The position numbers and the translations under genes are program-made. From the NCBI GenBank assembly GCA_030645575.1, contig JAUSMJ010000077.1, positions 42,008-106,007 of the forward strand: a stretch of DNA of 64,000 nucleotides. The letters are read 5' to 3'. The first letter of the stretch is position 1. Every line of letters begins with the position of its first letter. The stretch comes from Caulobacter sp. (GTDB taxonomy: Bacteria > Pseudomonadota > Alphaproteobacteria > Caulobacterales > Caulobacteraceae). This document shows positions 8,626 to 17,110 of this stretch, one piece after another. Under the pieces are notes generated by a model, which was given only the letters and a program-made list of their open reading frames with translations, was not told where the DNA came from and ran no database searches.

Positions 8626-9260
8626 GACGCGTCCTTGCCGCCATCCTGGTCCTGGCCCTGATCTGGGCCGTGGGCCTTCTCGCCTTCGCCCAGCGCGTCG
8701 AGCGGCTGACGCCGGCGACCGAGCCGCCGACGGCCGACGCCGTGGTCGCCCTGACTGGCGCCTCGGACCTGCGGCTGGAGGCGGCCGTGCGCCTGCTCGA
8801 GCGCGGCAAGGGCCGCCGGCTGCTGATCTCCGGGGTCAACAAGGAGGCCAGCCGCGACGATATCCTGACCGTCAGCCGCGCCGCCAAGCCGGTCTACGAC
8901 TGCTGCGTCGATCTGGGCTTCACGGCCGCCGACACCCTGGGCAACGCCCGCGAGATCGCCGAATGGGCGGACGGCAAGGGCTATGACAGCCTGATCGTGG
9001 TGACCTCCGACTACCACATGCCGCGGGCCATGCTGCTGATCCGGGCGGCCATGCCGGACGCGACCCTGACGCCCTATCCGGTGGTCACCCCGCCGGTCGA
9101 TGTGCGCCACTGGTGGCGGCGCAGCGGGGATGCGCGGCGGCTGGCGATCGAATACTGCAAGTATCTGGCGGTCCTGGCGCGCGCGCGCGTGCGCGGCGCG
9201 GAACCGAAATCACAAGAGACGCCGCCAGCCAGGGCGGACGCGAAAGGGACGAAACCTTGA
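8622..9260 (+). CDS. YdcF/SanA-like DUF218 membrane-anchored protein
   Basis: A 212-residue protein with one N-terminal membrane helix (VLAAILVLALIWAVGLLAF) and a DUF218 domain. The family core is visible: DAVVALTGASD, RRLLISGVN, FTAADTLGNAREIAEW and VVTSDYHMPRAMLL. Homologues such as SanA and ElyC affect the cell envelope and vancomycin or detergent tolerance, so an envelope role beside ftsEX is reasonable but inferred. GTG 8622 overlaps ftsX; the stop overlaps the plsC TTG start. Confidence 0.88.
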   Translation: MRRVLAAILVLALIWAVGLLAFAQRVERLTPATEPPTADAVVALTGASDLRLEAAVRLLERGKGRRLLISGVNKEASRDDILTVSRAAKPVYDCCVDLGFTAADTLGNAREIAEWADGKGYDSLIVVTSDYHMPRAMLLIRAAMPDATLTPYPVVTPPVDVRHWWRRSGDARRLAIEYCKYLAVLARARVRGAEPKSQETPPARADAKGTKP

Positions 9261-9970
9261 TCCTGGTCCGGTCGCTGACCTTTACCCTCGCCTACTACCT
9301 CTACTCGACCCTCGTCGCGCTGGCGATGATCCCGCTGTTCCTGGCGCCGCGAGCCTGGGTGACATCGACCCTGACCTGGTACGGCAAGGGTACGACGCTG
9401 CTGCTCCGCCTGATCTGCGGCATCAGGGTGGAGGTGCGCGGGCGCGAAAACCTGCCCAGGGGCGCAGCCCTGATCGCCGCCAAGCACCAGTGCATGTTCG
9501 ACATCTTCGGCAGCTTCGCCTTCCTGCCGGACGCCTGTTTCGTGACCAAGAAGGATCTGATGTGGATCCCATTCCTCGGCTGGTATGCCACCAAGGGGGG
9601 CATGATCGTCGTCGATCGCGGGGGTCATTCCACCGCCCTGCGCAAACTGGTCAAGGATGCCCGCGACCGCTTCAAGGCCGCCCGCCAGCTGGTGATCTTC
9701 GCCGAGGGCACCCGCAAGGCGCCGGGCGCCACGCCTGACTACAAGCCCGGCATCGCCGCCCTCTACCGCGACCTGGAGATGCCGGTCATTCCCATGGCCC
9801 TGAACACCGGCGTCCACTGGCCGGCCCACGGGGTGATGCGCTACCCGGGAACCATTGTGTTCGAGTTCCTGCCGGCCATCCCACCGGGCCTCAAGCGCGG
9901 CGAGTTCATGCGCGAGATGGAAACGCGGATCGAGGCGGCGACGAACGCGCTGATCGCCGAAGGACTATAG
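9257..9970 (+). CDS. plsC: 1-acyl-sn-glycerol-3-phosphate acyltransferase
   Basis: Makes phosphatidic acid from lysophosphatidic acid at the inner membrane. The LPLAT signatures are present: KHQCMFDIFG (H-X4-D, catalytic), then FVTKKDLMWIPFLGW, FAEGTRKAPG (substrate phosphate site) and PVIPMALNTG. An N-terminal hydrophobic stretch anchors the 237-residue protein. A TTG start at 9257 overlaps the ydcF stop; no nearer ATG gives the normal N-terminus. It is the last gene of the ftsEX operon, linking division and membrane growth by position. Confidence 0.93.
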   Translation: MILVRSLTFTLAYYLYSTLVALAMIPLFLAPRAWVTSTLTWYGKGTTLLLRLICGIRVEVRGRENLPRGAALIAAKHQCMFDIFGSFAFLPDACFVTKKDLMWIPFLGWYATKGGMIVVDRGGHSTALRKLVKDARDRFKAARQLVIFAEGTRKAPGATPDYKPGIAALYRDLEMPVIPMALNTGVHWPAHGVMRYPGTIVFEFLPAIPPGLKRGEFMREMETRIEAATNALIAEGL

Positions 9971-10052
9971 GGGGCATGTTCCGGCGACAGCCGGTACGTG
10001 TCCCCGACCGCTGGACGCCGTCGCTGAATCCGGACCCCGGCCTTCGCCGGGG
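9971..10052. repeat. Palindromic intergenic repeat downstream of plsC
   Basis: Two hairpins in series: an imperfect one from 9971 to 10005 (GGGGCATGT...CGTGTCCCC) and a perfect 7-bp stem CCCCGGC-CTTC-GCCGGGG at 10035-10052. Read on the other strand it gives the VSPAKAGVRI-like pseudo-peptide often seen over alphaproteobacterial REP-type repeats. It probably ends the ftsEX transcript. Confidence 0.5.
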
Positions 10053-10104
10053 AGACGGTTTCAGGTACAACCTCCATGCAATCACGCCCGACCGGAGACC
10101 AACC

Positions 10105-10548
10105 ATGTCCCTGCCCCGGCCCCTCCTCGCCCTGACCGCCACCCTGCTGCTGACCGCCGGCGCGGCGTCCTCGTCCGTCGCCGCCGGCTCCGCCTCACCC
10201 GTCGGCGTCTGGCTGACCCCGGACGACCATGGGCAGATCGAGATCTTTCCCTGCGGCGGCAAGCTGTGCGGCAAGATCCTGACCTCCGACAAGCTCCGGG
10301 CCAATCCGGGCCTGAAGGACGCCGCCAACAAGGATCCCGCCCTGCGCGACCGGCCGCTGAAGGGCCTGGTGATCATGACCGGCTTCAACGGCGGCCCGGC
10401 CCGCTGGACCGGCGGCGCCCTCTACCGCCCGCAGGACGGCGGCGTCTACCAGGGGACCATCGACCTGGTCGATGCGCGCACCCTCAAGCTCAAGGGCTGC
10501 GTGGTCGCGCCGCTGTGCCAGACGCAGGTTTGGAAGCGGGCGGGGTAG
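10105..10548 (+). CDS. Exported DUF2147 protein
   Basis: A 147-residue secreted protein. The signal peptide is LLALTATLLLTAGAASSSVAA. The mature domain shows the DUF2147 pattern: PVGVWLTPDDHGQIEIFPCG, CGKI, GLVIMTGF, GGALYRPQDGGVYQGTI, and LKLKGCVVAPLCQTQVWKR with paired cysteines. This small beta-barrel family is common in the periplasm of Proteobacteria and has no firm function. ATG 10105 was chosen to keep the signal peptide. Confidence 0.85.
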   Translation: MSLPRPLLALTATLLLTAGAASSSVAAGSASPVGVWLTPDDHGQIEIFPCGGKLCGKILTSDKLRANPGLKDAANKDPALRDRPLKGLVIMTGFNGGPARWTGGALYRPQDGGVYQGTIDLVDARTLKLKGCVVAPLCQTQVWKRAG

Positions 10549-10613
10549 CGGCGGGCTTCAAGGAGGAGTCGCCCGCCAGTTCCAAGTGTGTAGTAGTTCA
10601 TGATCCCCTCGAC

Positions 10614-11171
10614 CTAGTGTGGCCTGACCACGCCGCCGTTGATGGTCTGAATATCCAGTCCTTTTTCCCACGCTTGGACGTAGGCTTGGTCCTCGTCGCC
10701 ACCGCAAACGCCACGCGCCTCGGCGACGACCAGCAGGGCATCGGGCAACAGGCTGATACGGTAGCCCACGGCGTGTCCCTCGGGCGGCTCATAGGGCGCA
10801 TCGGCGATCTGAAGGAGCTCCGCCTCATGCCGGCGCAGTGCGCCGCATGTGTCCTTGCTCTCGACAAAATCCAGGTAGATCAGGGCCAGCGCGGCAGCCG
10901 GATCGTCGGCCTCGGCATAGTCCTGAAGTTCCGCCCTGCTGAAGAGGCCGATGACGCAGTTCAGCGGCGCGGGCCGCACAATTTTTCCGCCCCGGACCCT
11001 CGCCTCGAACCCGCGGCGGATGAAATCAGCAGGCGTCTCGGCGCGTCGCTCTTCGGCGCAGGGTTGGCGCCATTCAGAGAATCCGACGCGCGGACCAGTC
11101 ACCTCGACCCGCCAACCGCCAGCGTCACAGGCAGTGAGTGCGACAAACATCGCAAGCCAAAGCACCCTCAC
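10614..11171 (-). CDS. Hypothetical lipoprotein
   Basis: A 185-residue protein from a GTG start at 11169-11171 that follows a GGAGGGAG ribosome site. The N-terminus VLWLAMFVALTAC is a lipoprotein signal with lipobox LTAC. The mature part has four further cysteines and no motif I recognise. It stands alone, convergent with the DUF2147 gene. A longer in-frame ORF begins upstream, but it would bury the signal peptide. Confidence 0.7.
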   Translation of the reverse strand: MRVLWLAMFVALTACDAGGWRVEVTGPRVGFSEWRQPCAEERRAETPADFIRRGFEARVRGGKIVRPAPLNCVIGLFSRAELQDYAEADDPAAALALIYLDFVESKDTCGALRRHEAELLQIADAPYEPPEGHAVGYRISLLPDALLVVAEARGVCGGDEDQAYVQAWEKGLDIQTINGGVVRPH

Positions 11172-11386
11172 CGCTCCCTCCTCGCCGACGGTCCGCGCTA
11201 TCGGCGACCGCCGACATCCCAGCAGACAACGGGATTCGCCTGCCGTCAAAGCTCAAGTTGTGTCGGGTCAGTGACACACGCGTAAAATGAGAACCGCTTG
11301 CTTGTTTCGAATTTCTGCGTGCGGAGCGACGAAAGAGTGTGCGTCCCCATTTCGAAACGGAACGTGCGTCGCCGAGTGGGCCATTC

Positions 11387-11881
11387 TCACCGCCCTCCGG
11401 CGCCGGTCAGCGGCAGGATCAGCCGGCGATCTCCGAACGGCAGGAAGCCGTGGTGGCGGTAGAAAGCCTCCGCGCCGTCGTCCTTGGCCTCAACGATCAT
11501 GGCGAACACCATGACCTCGGATCGCAGGGCGCGCTGGACAGCATCCCACAACAGCGCGCCGCCGAGGCCGATACCGCGGAAGGCCTGATCCACGGCGAGG
11601 CGGCCAAGGCGGGCGACCGGCACGGCTCCATACCGCGGCAGGCGCCTAGCCAGCTCCGGCGGGACCTCGCCCAGGGGAACGCCGGCCGCCGACAGGGTGT
11701 AGAAGCCCGCGATCCGGCCCGCTCCGACCGTCTCCCTGGCGACATAGCAGGCCGCCGCGCGGCGGCGCATGTCCTGGCCGGCCTGATCCCGGAAATAGCG
11801 ATCCAGCGCGGCGACGCCGCTGGTGAAAGCCTGGCGGTCGTGCGCCGCGTCGAGGGGCTCGACCGTATACGCCGGGGTCAT
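11387..11881 (-). CDS. GNAT-family toxin of a DUF1778 pair
   Basis: A 164-residue acetyltransferase like TacT/AtaT toxins, which acetylate charged tRNAs. The N-terminal FTSGVAALDRYFRDQA and the acetyl-CoA loop (LGRLAVDQAFRGIGLGGALL, a Q/R-x-x-G-x-G variant) are visible. The C-terminal AFYRHHGFLPF carries the family tyrosine. Its ATG overlaps the antitoxin stop by 4 nt, so the antitoxin is made first. The tRNA target cannot be read from sequence. Confidence 0.9.
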   Translation of the reverse strand: MTPAYTVEPLDAAHDRQAFTSGVAALDRYFRDQAGQDMRRRAAACYVARETVGAGRIAGFYTLSAAGVPLGEVPPELARRLPRYGAVPVARLGRLAVDQAFRGIGLGGALLWDAVQRALRSEVMVFAMIVEAKDDGAEAFYRHHGFLPFGDRRLILPLTGAGGR

Positions 11882-12165
11882 CCGGGCTCACGGAGCAGCT
11901 TTCCGTGCGCGTCCCGGGCGCGCCGCATCGCCGGCGTCAGGTCGGGCGGATCGAGCAGCAGATCGACGAACCGCCGCTGATCGTCCAGCGACAGGCGGAT
12001 CAGGCTGGCGTCTTCAAGCGTGCGCTGGGCCGCGTCGCGGGCGGCGGCGACCACGAAGTCGCTGACGCTGCGTCCCTCGAGCTCGGCGGCGCGCCTGACC
12101 ACCGCCAGGGCGTCGGGCGCGATCCGCGCTTCGAGCCGCGCGGTCCTGTTGGATGTGGTGGTCAT
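11878..12165 (-). CDS. DUF1778 ribbon-helix-helix antitoxin
   Basis: A 95-residue antitoxin. The N-terminal TARLEARIAPDALAVVRRAA and GRSVSDFVVAAARDAA form the ribbon-helix-helix DNA-binding domain. The C-terminal part (DQRRFVDLLLDPP, PAMRRARDAH) is the usual toxin-binding segment. ATG 12163-12165 follows a GGAAGGAG ribosome site. A promoter with an overlapping palindrome lies just upstream, consistent with autorepression by the toxin-antitoxin complex. Confidence 0.9.
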   Translation of the reverse strand: MTTTSNRTARLEARIAPDALAVVRRAAELEGRSVSDFVVAAARDAAQRTLEDASLIRLSLDDQRRFVDLLLDPPDLTPAMRRARDAHGKLLREPG

Positions 12166-12186
12166 CGCGGAGCTCCTTCCATGCGC

Positions 12187-12218
12187 CATTTGTACGGCAA
12201 ATGGCCGGACATTGTCAA
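12187..12218 (-). promoter_or_regulatory. Promoter and operator of the DUF1778/GNAT pair
   Basis: On the minus strand, TTGACA (12213-12218) is followed after a 17-nt spacer by a -10-like GTACAA. A palindrome CATTTG-TACGG-CAAATG (12187-12203) covers the -10, the right place for repression by the antitoxin complex. Confidence 0.6.
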
Positions 12219-12230
12219 AACTGGACCCCA

Positions 12231-12770
12231 CTACCCCTCACGCGCCTCGACCATCGTCAGCAGTCGCTCCATGCCGTGGTCCCGCACCCCTTCCTCGCGC
12301 AGGTGCAGGACCAGGTCGCGCAGGTAGTCGATGTTGCGGCCCGACAGGCCGGTCGCGCCGTCGATCAGCTCGGCCTGTCGTTCCAGGGTCAGGGTCCCGG
12401 CCCACTGCTGATGATGCGGGTCGGAGAGGAACACCAGCGACGCGGCCGGCCCGTTTCCATCGATGCGCACATCGCGCCAGGCTTCCACATAGGTCTCGGT
12501 CGGCTGTTCGCGCTCGCGCAGATAGGCAAAGGTTTCGGCCCAGTCGGCGGCGGCCACGCGATAGGCCACGCCCCGCGTCGAGCCGCCCGGGGCCAGGCCC
12601 AGCACCAGGCCCGGCCGCTCGTAGGTGCCGCGATGATGCACCGAATATATGCAGAACGCCCGTCGCCGCCCGTGGAGCGTTGCACGGCGCCGGTCTATGA
12701 ACGGGAAGCCGGGCCGCCACATCAGCGATCCGTATCCGAACACCCAGCGGTCCTGATCCGCGCCGTCCAT
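12231..12770 (-). CDS. ChaC-like glutathione-specific gamma-glutamylcyclotransferase
   Basis: A 179-residue enzyme expected to split glutathione into 5-oxoproline and Cys-Gly. The substrate loop VFGYGSLMWRPGF is near residue 10, GGSTRGVAYRV near the middle, and the general-acid Glu lies in LREREQPTETYVEAW. ATG 12768-12770 follows a GAAGGG ribosome site. It is divergent from the DUF2125 gene, with 28 nt between. Confidence 0.88.
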   Translation of the reverse strand: MDGADQDRWVFGYGSLMWRPGFPFIDRRRATLHGRRRAFCIYSVHHRGTYERPGLVLGLAPGGSTRGVAYRVAAADWAETFAYLREREQPTETYVEAWRDVRIDGNGPAASLVFLSDPHHQQWAGTLTLERQAELIDGATGLSGRNIDYLRDLVLHLREEGVRDHGMERLLTMVEAREG

Positions 12771-12798
12771 TCGACCCTTCCGCAAAGCGCCCCGTCCG

Positions 12799-13749
12799 AT
12801 GACCCTGCCCGATCGACCGCCCGCCCGTAAATCCCGCCGGCTCGGACTTTTTCTGCCGTGGCTTGCGCTTCTTCTGCTGGTCGGCGGCTGGAGCGTCGCC
12901 TGGTTCAAGCTGCGGGACGAGGCCGTGCACCGCATGGACGCGGCCGTGGCCCAGCTGCGCGACCGTGGCTATCCGGTGGTCTGGACGACGCGGACGGTGA
13001 CCGGCTTTCCCTTCCGCCTCGACGTGACCCTGACCGGCGCGCGCATCGCCGAGCCGTCGGGCTGGGCCATCGCCGCGCCGCTGCTGAAGTCCGAGGCGTG
13101 GATCTATCGCCTGGACCACTGGATGCTGGTGGCCCCCGACGGCGTGACCCTGAGCCGGCCGGACGGCGGCCAGGTGGTGGTGCGCGCCCGCGCTCTGCGC
13201 GCCAGCCTGGGCGGCATGAACGCCCGCCCGCCGCGGCTGTCCATCGAAGGCGTGGGGCTGGACTTCGACGCCACGCCCGGCGCGACGCCCTATCTGATCA
13301 AGTCGGCAGAGCGGCTGGAGCTGCACCTGCGGCCCGGGCCCGACGACCAGGGCGGGGTGCTGTTCCGTGTCGATGGCGCCCGCCTGCGGCTCAAGGGCCT
13401 GCCCGCGCGCGTGGCGCAGGACCGGCCGGTGTCGATGAGCTGGGACCTGGTGCTGTCGAAAATGAGCGCCTTCCGGGGCGACAGCTGGCCCTCGGCCGTG
13501 CGCCGCTGGCGCGACGGCGGCGGGGTGATGACCGTGCGCGCCGCCGAGCTGCGGGGCGGCGACGCCCTGCTGACCGGCCAGGGCGGCCCGCTGCGGGTCG
13601 GTCTCGACGGCCGGCTCGAGGGCCGGCTCGACACCAGGCTCAAGAATTCCGACGGAACCGGCCAGGGCCTCGGCGGGCGGGTGTCGCTGGAAGACGGCCG
13701 GGCGACGCTGGGGCCGCTCGATCTGGGCCCGTCGCCGCGCCTGTATTGA
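12799..13749 (+). CDS. DUF2125 membrane-anchored protein
   Basis: A 316-residue protein with a basic start, one membrane helix (LGLFLPWLALLLLVGGWSVAWF) and a large periplasmic DUF2125 domain, marked by RDRGYPVVWTTRTVTGFPFR LDVTL and LDFDATPGATPYLIKSAERL read in order. The family is confined mainly to alphaproteobacteria and is uncharacterised. The end (LDLGPSPRLY) lies 82 nt before the chorismate mutase gene. Confidence 0.85.
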   Translation: MTLPDRPPARKSRRLGLFLPWLALLLLVGGWSVAWFKLRDEAVHRMDAAVAQLRDRGYPVVWTTRTVTGFPFRLDVTLTGARIAEPSGWAIAAPLLKSEAWIYRLDHWMLVAPDGVTLSRPDGGQVVVRARALRASLGGMNARPPRLSIEGVGLDFDATPGATPYLIKSAERLELHLRPGPDDQGGVLFRVDGARLRLKGLPARVAQDRPVSMSWDLVLSKMSAFRGDSWPSAVRRWRDGGGVMTVRAAELRGGDALLTGQGGPLRVGLDGRLEGRLDTRLKNSDGTGQGLGGRVSLEDGRATLGPLDLGPSPRLY

Positions 13750-13831
13750 CGCAATTTTCTTGCGCGGCATGAGGGGTATTGCCCGATCCGCCGCAATGCC
13801 ATAGGTCCGCATCCTCGCTTCGGGGACAAAA

Positions 13832-14632
13832 ATGGGCAAGGACGCGCCCACATCGCCGCTCTCGCTGGACGCCGTGCGCGCCCGCATCGACGCCGTGGAC
13901 GCCGAGCTGCTGGCGCTGATCGGCGAGCGGGCGGCGCTGGCCCGCGCCGTGGCCCAGGCCAAGGCGGCGGCCGGCGACGGCGGCAGGTTCGGCCTGCGTC
14001 CGGCCCGCGAAGCGCAGATCATGCGCCGGCTGCTGAAGGACCGCGATCCGGCGGCCAGCGCCGCCCTGGTGGTGCGCATCTGGCGCGAGATCATCGGCGA
14101 CAGCCTGAGCCAGCAGGGGCCGTTCCATCTGACCGTCTGGGGCGGCAAGCTGGAGAGCCGCGCCGTCGAACTGGCGCGCCTGCGTTTCGGCGTGGCGCCG
14201 AAACTGACCCTGGCGGCCAGGCCCGAGGACGCCCTGGCGGCGGCCCGGACGCCGGGCGGCGTCGGCGTGCTGGCCCTGACTCCCGACTCCAGCTGGTGGG
14301 GCCGGCTGCTGGCCGAGCCGACGCTGAAGGTGTTCGCCACCCTGCCCTGCCTGGCCGCCTGGGGCCCGACGGCCGCCGTCGCCGTGGCCCAGGTCGAGGT
14401 GGGCCCCACCGGCGCCGACCAGACCCTGTGGGTCACCGACGCCCCCGACATCGGCAAGACCATCGAGGCGCTGAGCCGCGACGGCGTCGCCGGCGGGCCG
14501 CTGGCCCAGCATGGCGGCCTGACCCTCTATGCGCTGGCGGGCTATTATCAGCACGAGGACGCCAGGCTGGCCCGCGCGCCGGGGCGGCTGCATGGCGTCA
14601 TCGGCGCGGCTCCCGAACCCTTCGACCTTTAG
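13832..14632 (+). CDS. AroQ chorismate mutase with extra C-terminal domain
   Basis: Residues about 10-95 are an AroQ-type chorismate mutase helical domain: VRARIDAVDAELLALIGERA, then ALARAVAQAK and IMRRLL, with WREIIGDSL at its end. It converts chorismate to prephenate. The remaining ~165 residues are not a prephenate dehydratase: I see no TxR-type motif. They carry a domain with LTVWGGKL, GVGVLALTPDSSWWGRLL and GLTLYALAGYYQHED that I do not recognise, perhaps regulatory. The gene heads the cluster with hisC and the dehydrogenase. Confidence 0.85.
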   Translation: MGKDAPTSPLSLDAVRARIDAVDAELLALIGERAALARAVAQAKAAAGDGGRFGLRPAREAQIMRRLLKDRDPAASAALVVRIWREIIGDSLSQQGPFHLTVWGGKLESRAVELARLRFGVAPKLTLAARPEDALAAARTPGGVGVLALTPDSSWWGRLLAEPTLKVFATLPCLAAWGPTAAVAVAQVEVGPTGADQTLWVTDAPDIGKTIEALSRDGVAGGPLAQHGGLTLYALAGYYQHEDARLARAPGRLHGVIGAAPEPFDL

Positions 14633-14652
14633 GCCTCTTCGTGTAAGAGGCC
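14632..14652 (+). terminator. Hairpin after the chorismate mutase gene
   Basis: GGCCTCTT-CGTGT-AAGAGGCC starts at the last base of the chorismate mutase stop codon and ends 21 nt before hisC. The 8-bp stem is perfect, but no T-run follows, so it may be a weak terminator or attenuate expression of hisC. Confidence 0.45.
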
Positions 14653-14673
14653 CGTTCAAATCGGACCCCTGAC

Positions 14674-15810
14674 ATGACCCCGTTGCCCCCCAACGCTTCC
14701 TCTGGCGACCGCTTCAACGCCGACCGCCCCGTGCCCAAGCCGGGCATCCTCGACATCCAGGCCTACAAACCCGGCAAGGCGAAGGCCGAGGGCGTCGAGA
14801 ACCCGATCAAGCTGTCGGCCAATGAGAACATCCTCGGCTGTTCGGACCTGGCCCGGGCGGCCTATGCCGAGGCGGCCGGCAAGCTGAACCTCTACCCGGA
14901 AGGCCGGGCCAGCATCCTGCGCGCGGCGATCGCGGAAAAGTATCACCTGGAGCCCGAGCGGCTGCTGTTCGGCTGCGGCTCGGACGAGGTGTTCCAGCTG
15001 CTCAACCAGACCTTCCTCGAACCGGGCGACAACATCGTCCAGCCCGCGCACGGCTTCGCGGCCTGGGCCATCGGCGCCAGAGCCTGTGGCGGCGAGGTGC
15101 GCTACGCCCCGGAGAAGGACCTGCACGTCGATGTCGATGCGATCCTCGACATGGTCGATGAGCGCACCCGGCTGGTGTTCATCGCCAACCCGGCCAACCC
15201 GACCGGCACCTGGATCCCGTTCAGCGAAGTCCGCCGGCTGCACGAGGCCCTGCCGCCCTCCGTCGTGCTGGTGCTGGACGGCGCCTATGCCGAATTCCAG
15301 ACCGGCGCCGCCAACCGCGAGGACTTCGACCCGGCCCGCCACGAGCACAATGTCGTCGTCACCCGGACCTTCTCCAAGCTGCACGGCCTGGCCGCCCTGC
15401 GCGTCGGCTGGGGCTACCTGCCGGCGGAGATGGCCGAGGCGGTCGATCGCATCCGCCTGCCGTTCAACATTAATATTCCGGCACAACTAGCTGCTGTTGC
15501 AGCCCTTTCCGATGACGACTTCCAGCAGCGGTCGATCGATCTGGTCGAGACCTGGCGACCGTGGCTGACGCAGCAGCTGAGTGGCCTGGGCCTGAACGTC
15601 GCACCCTCGGCGGCCAACTTCGTGCTGGTCGGCTTTCCGAAGTCGCCGGGCCGGACCGCCGCCGAGGCCGAGACGTTTCTGGCCTCCAAGGGCCTGCTGA
15701 CCCGCGGCGTGGGCAACTACGGCCTGCCCGACCATCTGCGCATCACCATCGGCCTGGAAGCGCACAACCGCGCCGTGGTCGAGGCCCTGGCCGCGTTCAT
15801 GGCCCGCTGA
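14674..15810 (+). CDS. hisC: Histidinol-phosphate / aromatic aminotransferase
   Basis: A 378-residue PLP class I/II aminotransferase. Motifs are KLSANEN near residue 47, NPANPTGT near 175, and FSKLHGLAALRVGWGY, which holds the PLP lysine near 235. HisC transaminates imidazole-acetol phosphate; in this position, directly before a prephenate/arogenate dehydrogenase, it probably also serves tyrosine and phenylalanine synthesis. Its stop overlaps the next ATG (TGATG). Confidence 0.93.
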   Translation: MTPLPPNASSGDRFNADRPVPKPGILDIQAYKPGKAKAEGVENPIKLSANENILGCSDLARAAYAEAAGKLNLYPEGRASILRAAIAEKYHLEPERLLFGCGSDEVFQLLNQTFLEPGDNIVQPAHGFAAWAIGARACGGEVRYAPEKDLHVDVDAILDMVDERTRLVFIANPANPTGTWIPFSEVRRLHEALPPSVVLVLDGAYAEFQTGAANREDFDPARHEHNVVVTRTFSKLHGLAALRVGWGYLPAEMAEAVDRIRLPFNINIPAQLAAVAALSDDDFQQRSIDLVETWRPWLTQQLSGLGLNVAPSAANFVLVGFPKSPGRTAAEAETFLASKGLLTRGVGNYGLPDHLRITIGLEAHNRAVVEALAAFMAR

Positions 15811-16742
15811 TGCCCGCCCCCCTGTTCAACCAGCTGACCATCGTCGGCTGCGGCCTGATCGGCTCGTCGATCGCCCGGGTCGTGCGAGAAAAAGGCGCGG
15901 CCGCGGCCATCGTCGTCGCCGACCCGTCCGAGTTCGTGCGCGCGCGGGTGACCGAGCTGGGCCTGGCCGACCGGGTGACCGGCGACATTGGCGAGGGCGT
16001 GACAGGCGCGGACCTGGTGATCTTCGCCACGCCCGTGCTGGCCATCGGCGAGGCCATGGCCGCCGCCGCCGGCCATCTGAAGCCCGGCGCCATCGTCACC
16101 GACGTCGGTTCGGTCAAGGGCACGGTCAGCGACGCCCTGATGGCTCACGCGCCGGACAATGTGTTCGTCATCCCCGGCCATCCGATCGCCGGCACCGAGC
16201 ACTCGGGCCCCGACGCCGGCTTCGCCGAGCTGTTCGACGGCCGCTGGACCATCCTGACCCCGCTGCCCAACGACAATCCCGCCTATGCCGAGGCGGTGGC
16301 GAAGCTGTCGGCCTTCTGGCGCGCCCTGGGGGCCCAGGTCGAGCTGATGGAGGCGTCGCACCACGACCTGGTGCTGGCCATCACCAGCCACCTGCCCCAC
16401 CTGATCGCCTACAACATCGTCGGCACGGCCTCGGACCTCGAGGGTGTCACCGAGGGCGAGGTGATGAAATACTCGGCCGGCGGCTTCCGCGACTTCACCC
16501 GCATCGCCGCCAGCGACCCGACCATGTGGCGCGACATCTTCGTGGCCAACAAGGACGCGGTGCTGGAGGTGCTGGGCCGTTTCACCGAGGATCTGCAGGC
16601 GCTCAGCCGGGCGATCCGCTGGGGCGAGGCCGACAAGCTGCACGACCTGTTCACCCGCACCCGCGCCATCCGCCGCGGCGTCATCGCGCTGGGCCAGGAA
16701 AGCGCGGAACCGAACTTCGGGCGGGACCGGGGGAAGCACTGA
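15810..16742 (+). CDS. tyrC: Prephenate/arogenate (cyclohexadienyl) dehydrogenase
   Basis: Oxidatively decarboxylates prephenate or arogenate on the way to tyrosine. The 310 residues begin with an NAD(P) Rossmann motif GCGLIGSSIARVV, followed by TDVGSVKG and GHPIAGTEHSGP with the catalytic histidine region, then ITSHLPHLIAYN. There is no fused mutase or ACT domain; the mutase is the separate gene two places upstream. The start overlaps hisC, and the end overlaps the next gene by one base. Confidence 0.94.
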   Translation: MPAPLFNQLTIVGCGLIGSSIARVVREKGAAAAIVVADPSEFVRARVTELGLADRVTGDIGEGVTGADLVIFATPVLAIGEAMAAAAGHLKPGAIVTDVGSVKGTVSDALMAHAPDNVFVIPGHPIAGTEHSGPDAGFAELFDGRWTILTPLPNDNPAYAEAVAKLSAFWRALGAQVELMEASHHDLVLAITSHLPHLIAYNIVGTASDLEGVTEGEVMKYSAGGFRDFTRIAASDPTMWRDIFVANKDAVLEVLGRFTEDLQALSRAIRWGEADKLHDLFTRTRAIRRGVIALGQESAEPNFGRDRGKH

Positions 16743-17110
16743 TGGATCGGGCTGCGCGCATCCTGACAACGGCCGCACTGCTGCTCGTCCTGACCGGCGT
16801 GTCGGCCTGCGCACGCCCTCCGACCGTCCTTGTCCAGCCGCCGGGCCCGGCGTCGCAATCACCACGGCAGGAGATTGTGGTGGCTGCCGACGGCGTGCTC
16901 AGCGTGGCAGGCAAGCCGACCACGCTGGACCGCCTGCCCGCCGACCTCGACGCCGCCTTCAAGGCCATGGGCGCCGAGGGTGGCCGGGCAGACCAGACCG
17001 TGATCATCGTGAGCGCTCCGACGATGGCCTATGAGACTTTCATGGGTCTGATGAACGTCCTGAGCGCCGCCGGCTGGTACCGGATCGGCGCCGCCACAGT
17101 CGGGCGCTAG
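16742..17110 (+). CDS. Lipoprotein with an ExbD/TolR-like domain
   Basis: A 122-residue protein. The N-terminus is a lipoprotein signal (LLVLTGVSAC, lipobox VSAC). The mature domain reads VVAADGVLSVAGKPTTLDRL, then TVIIVSAPTMAYETFMGLMN and VLSAAGWYRIG. It follows the beta-alpha pattern of the periplasmic domain of ExbD/TolR (DG-x-L-x-x-x-GKP..LD.L; V-x-x-Y-x-x-x-M..L..AG..RIG). The membrane helix with the proton-coupling Asp found in ExbD is replaced by a lipid anchor. The resemblance is my reading, and function is unknown. It is the last gene of the tyrC operon, with no exbB partner nearby. Confidence 0.65.
   Translation: MDRAARILTTAALLLVLTGVSACARPPTVLVQPPGPASQSPRQEIVVAADGVLSVAGKPTTLDRLPADLDAAFKAMGAEGGRADQTVIIVSAPTMAYETFMGLMNVLSAAGWYRIGAATVGR

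Noticed and set aside
11172..11386. Additional gene between the lipoprotein and the GNAT toxin
   Set aside because: Short frames only, no ribosome site, no motif.
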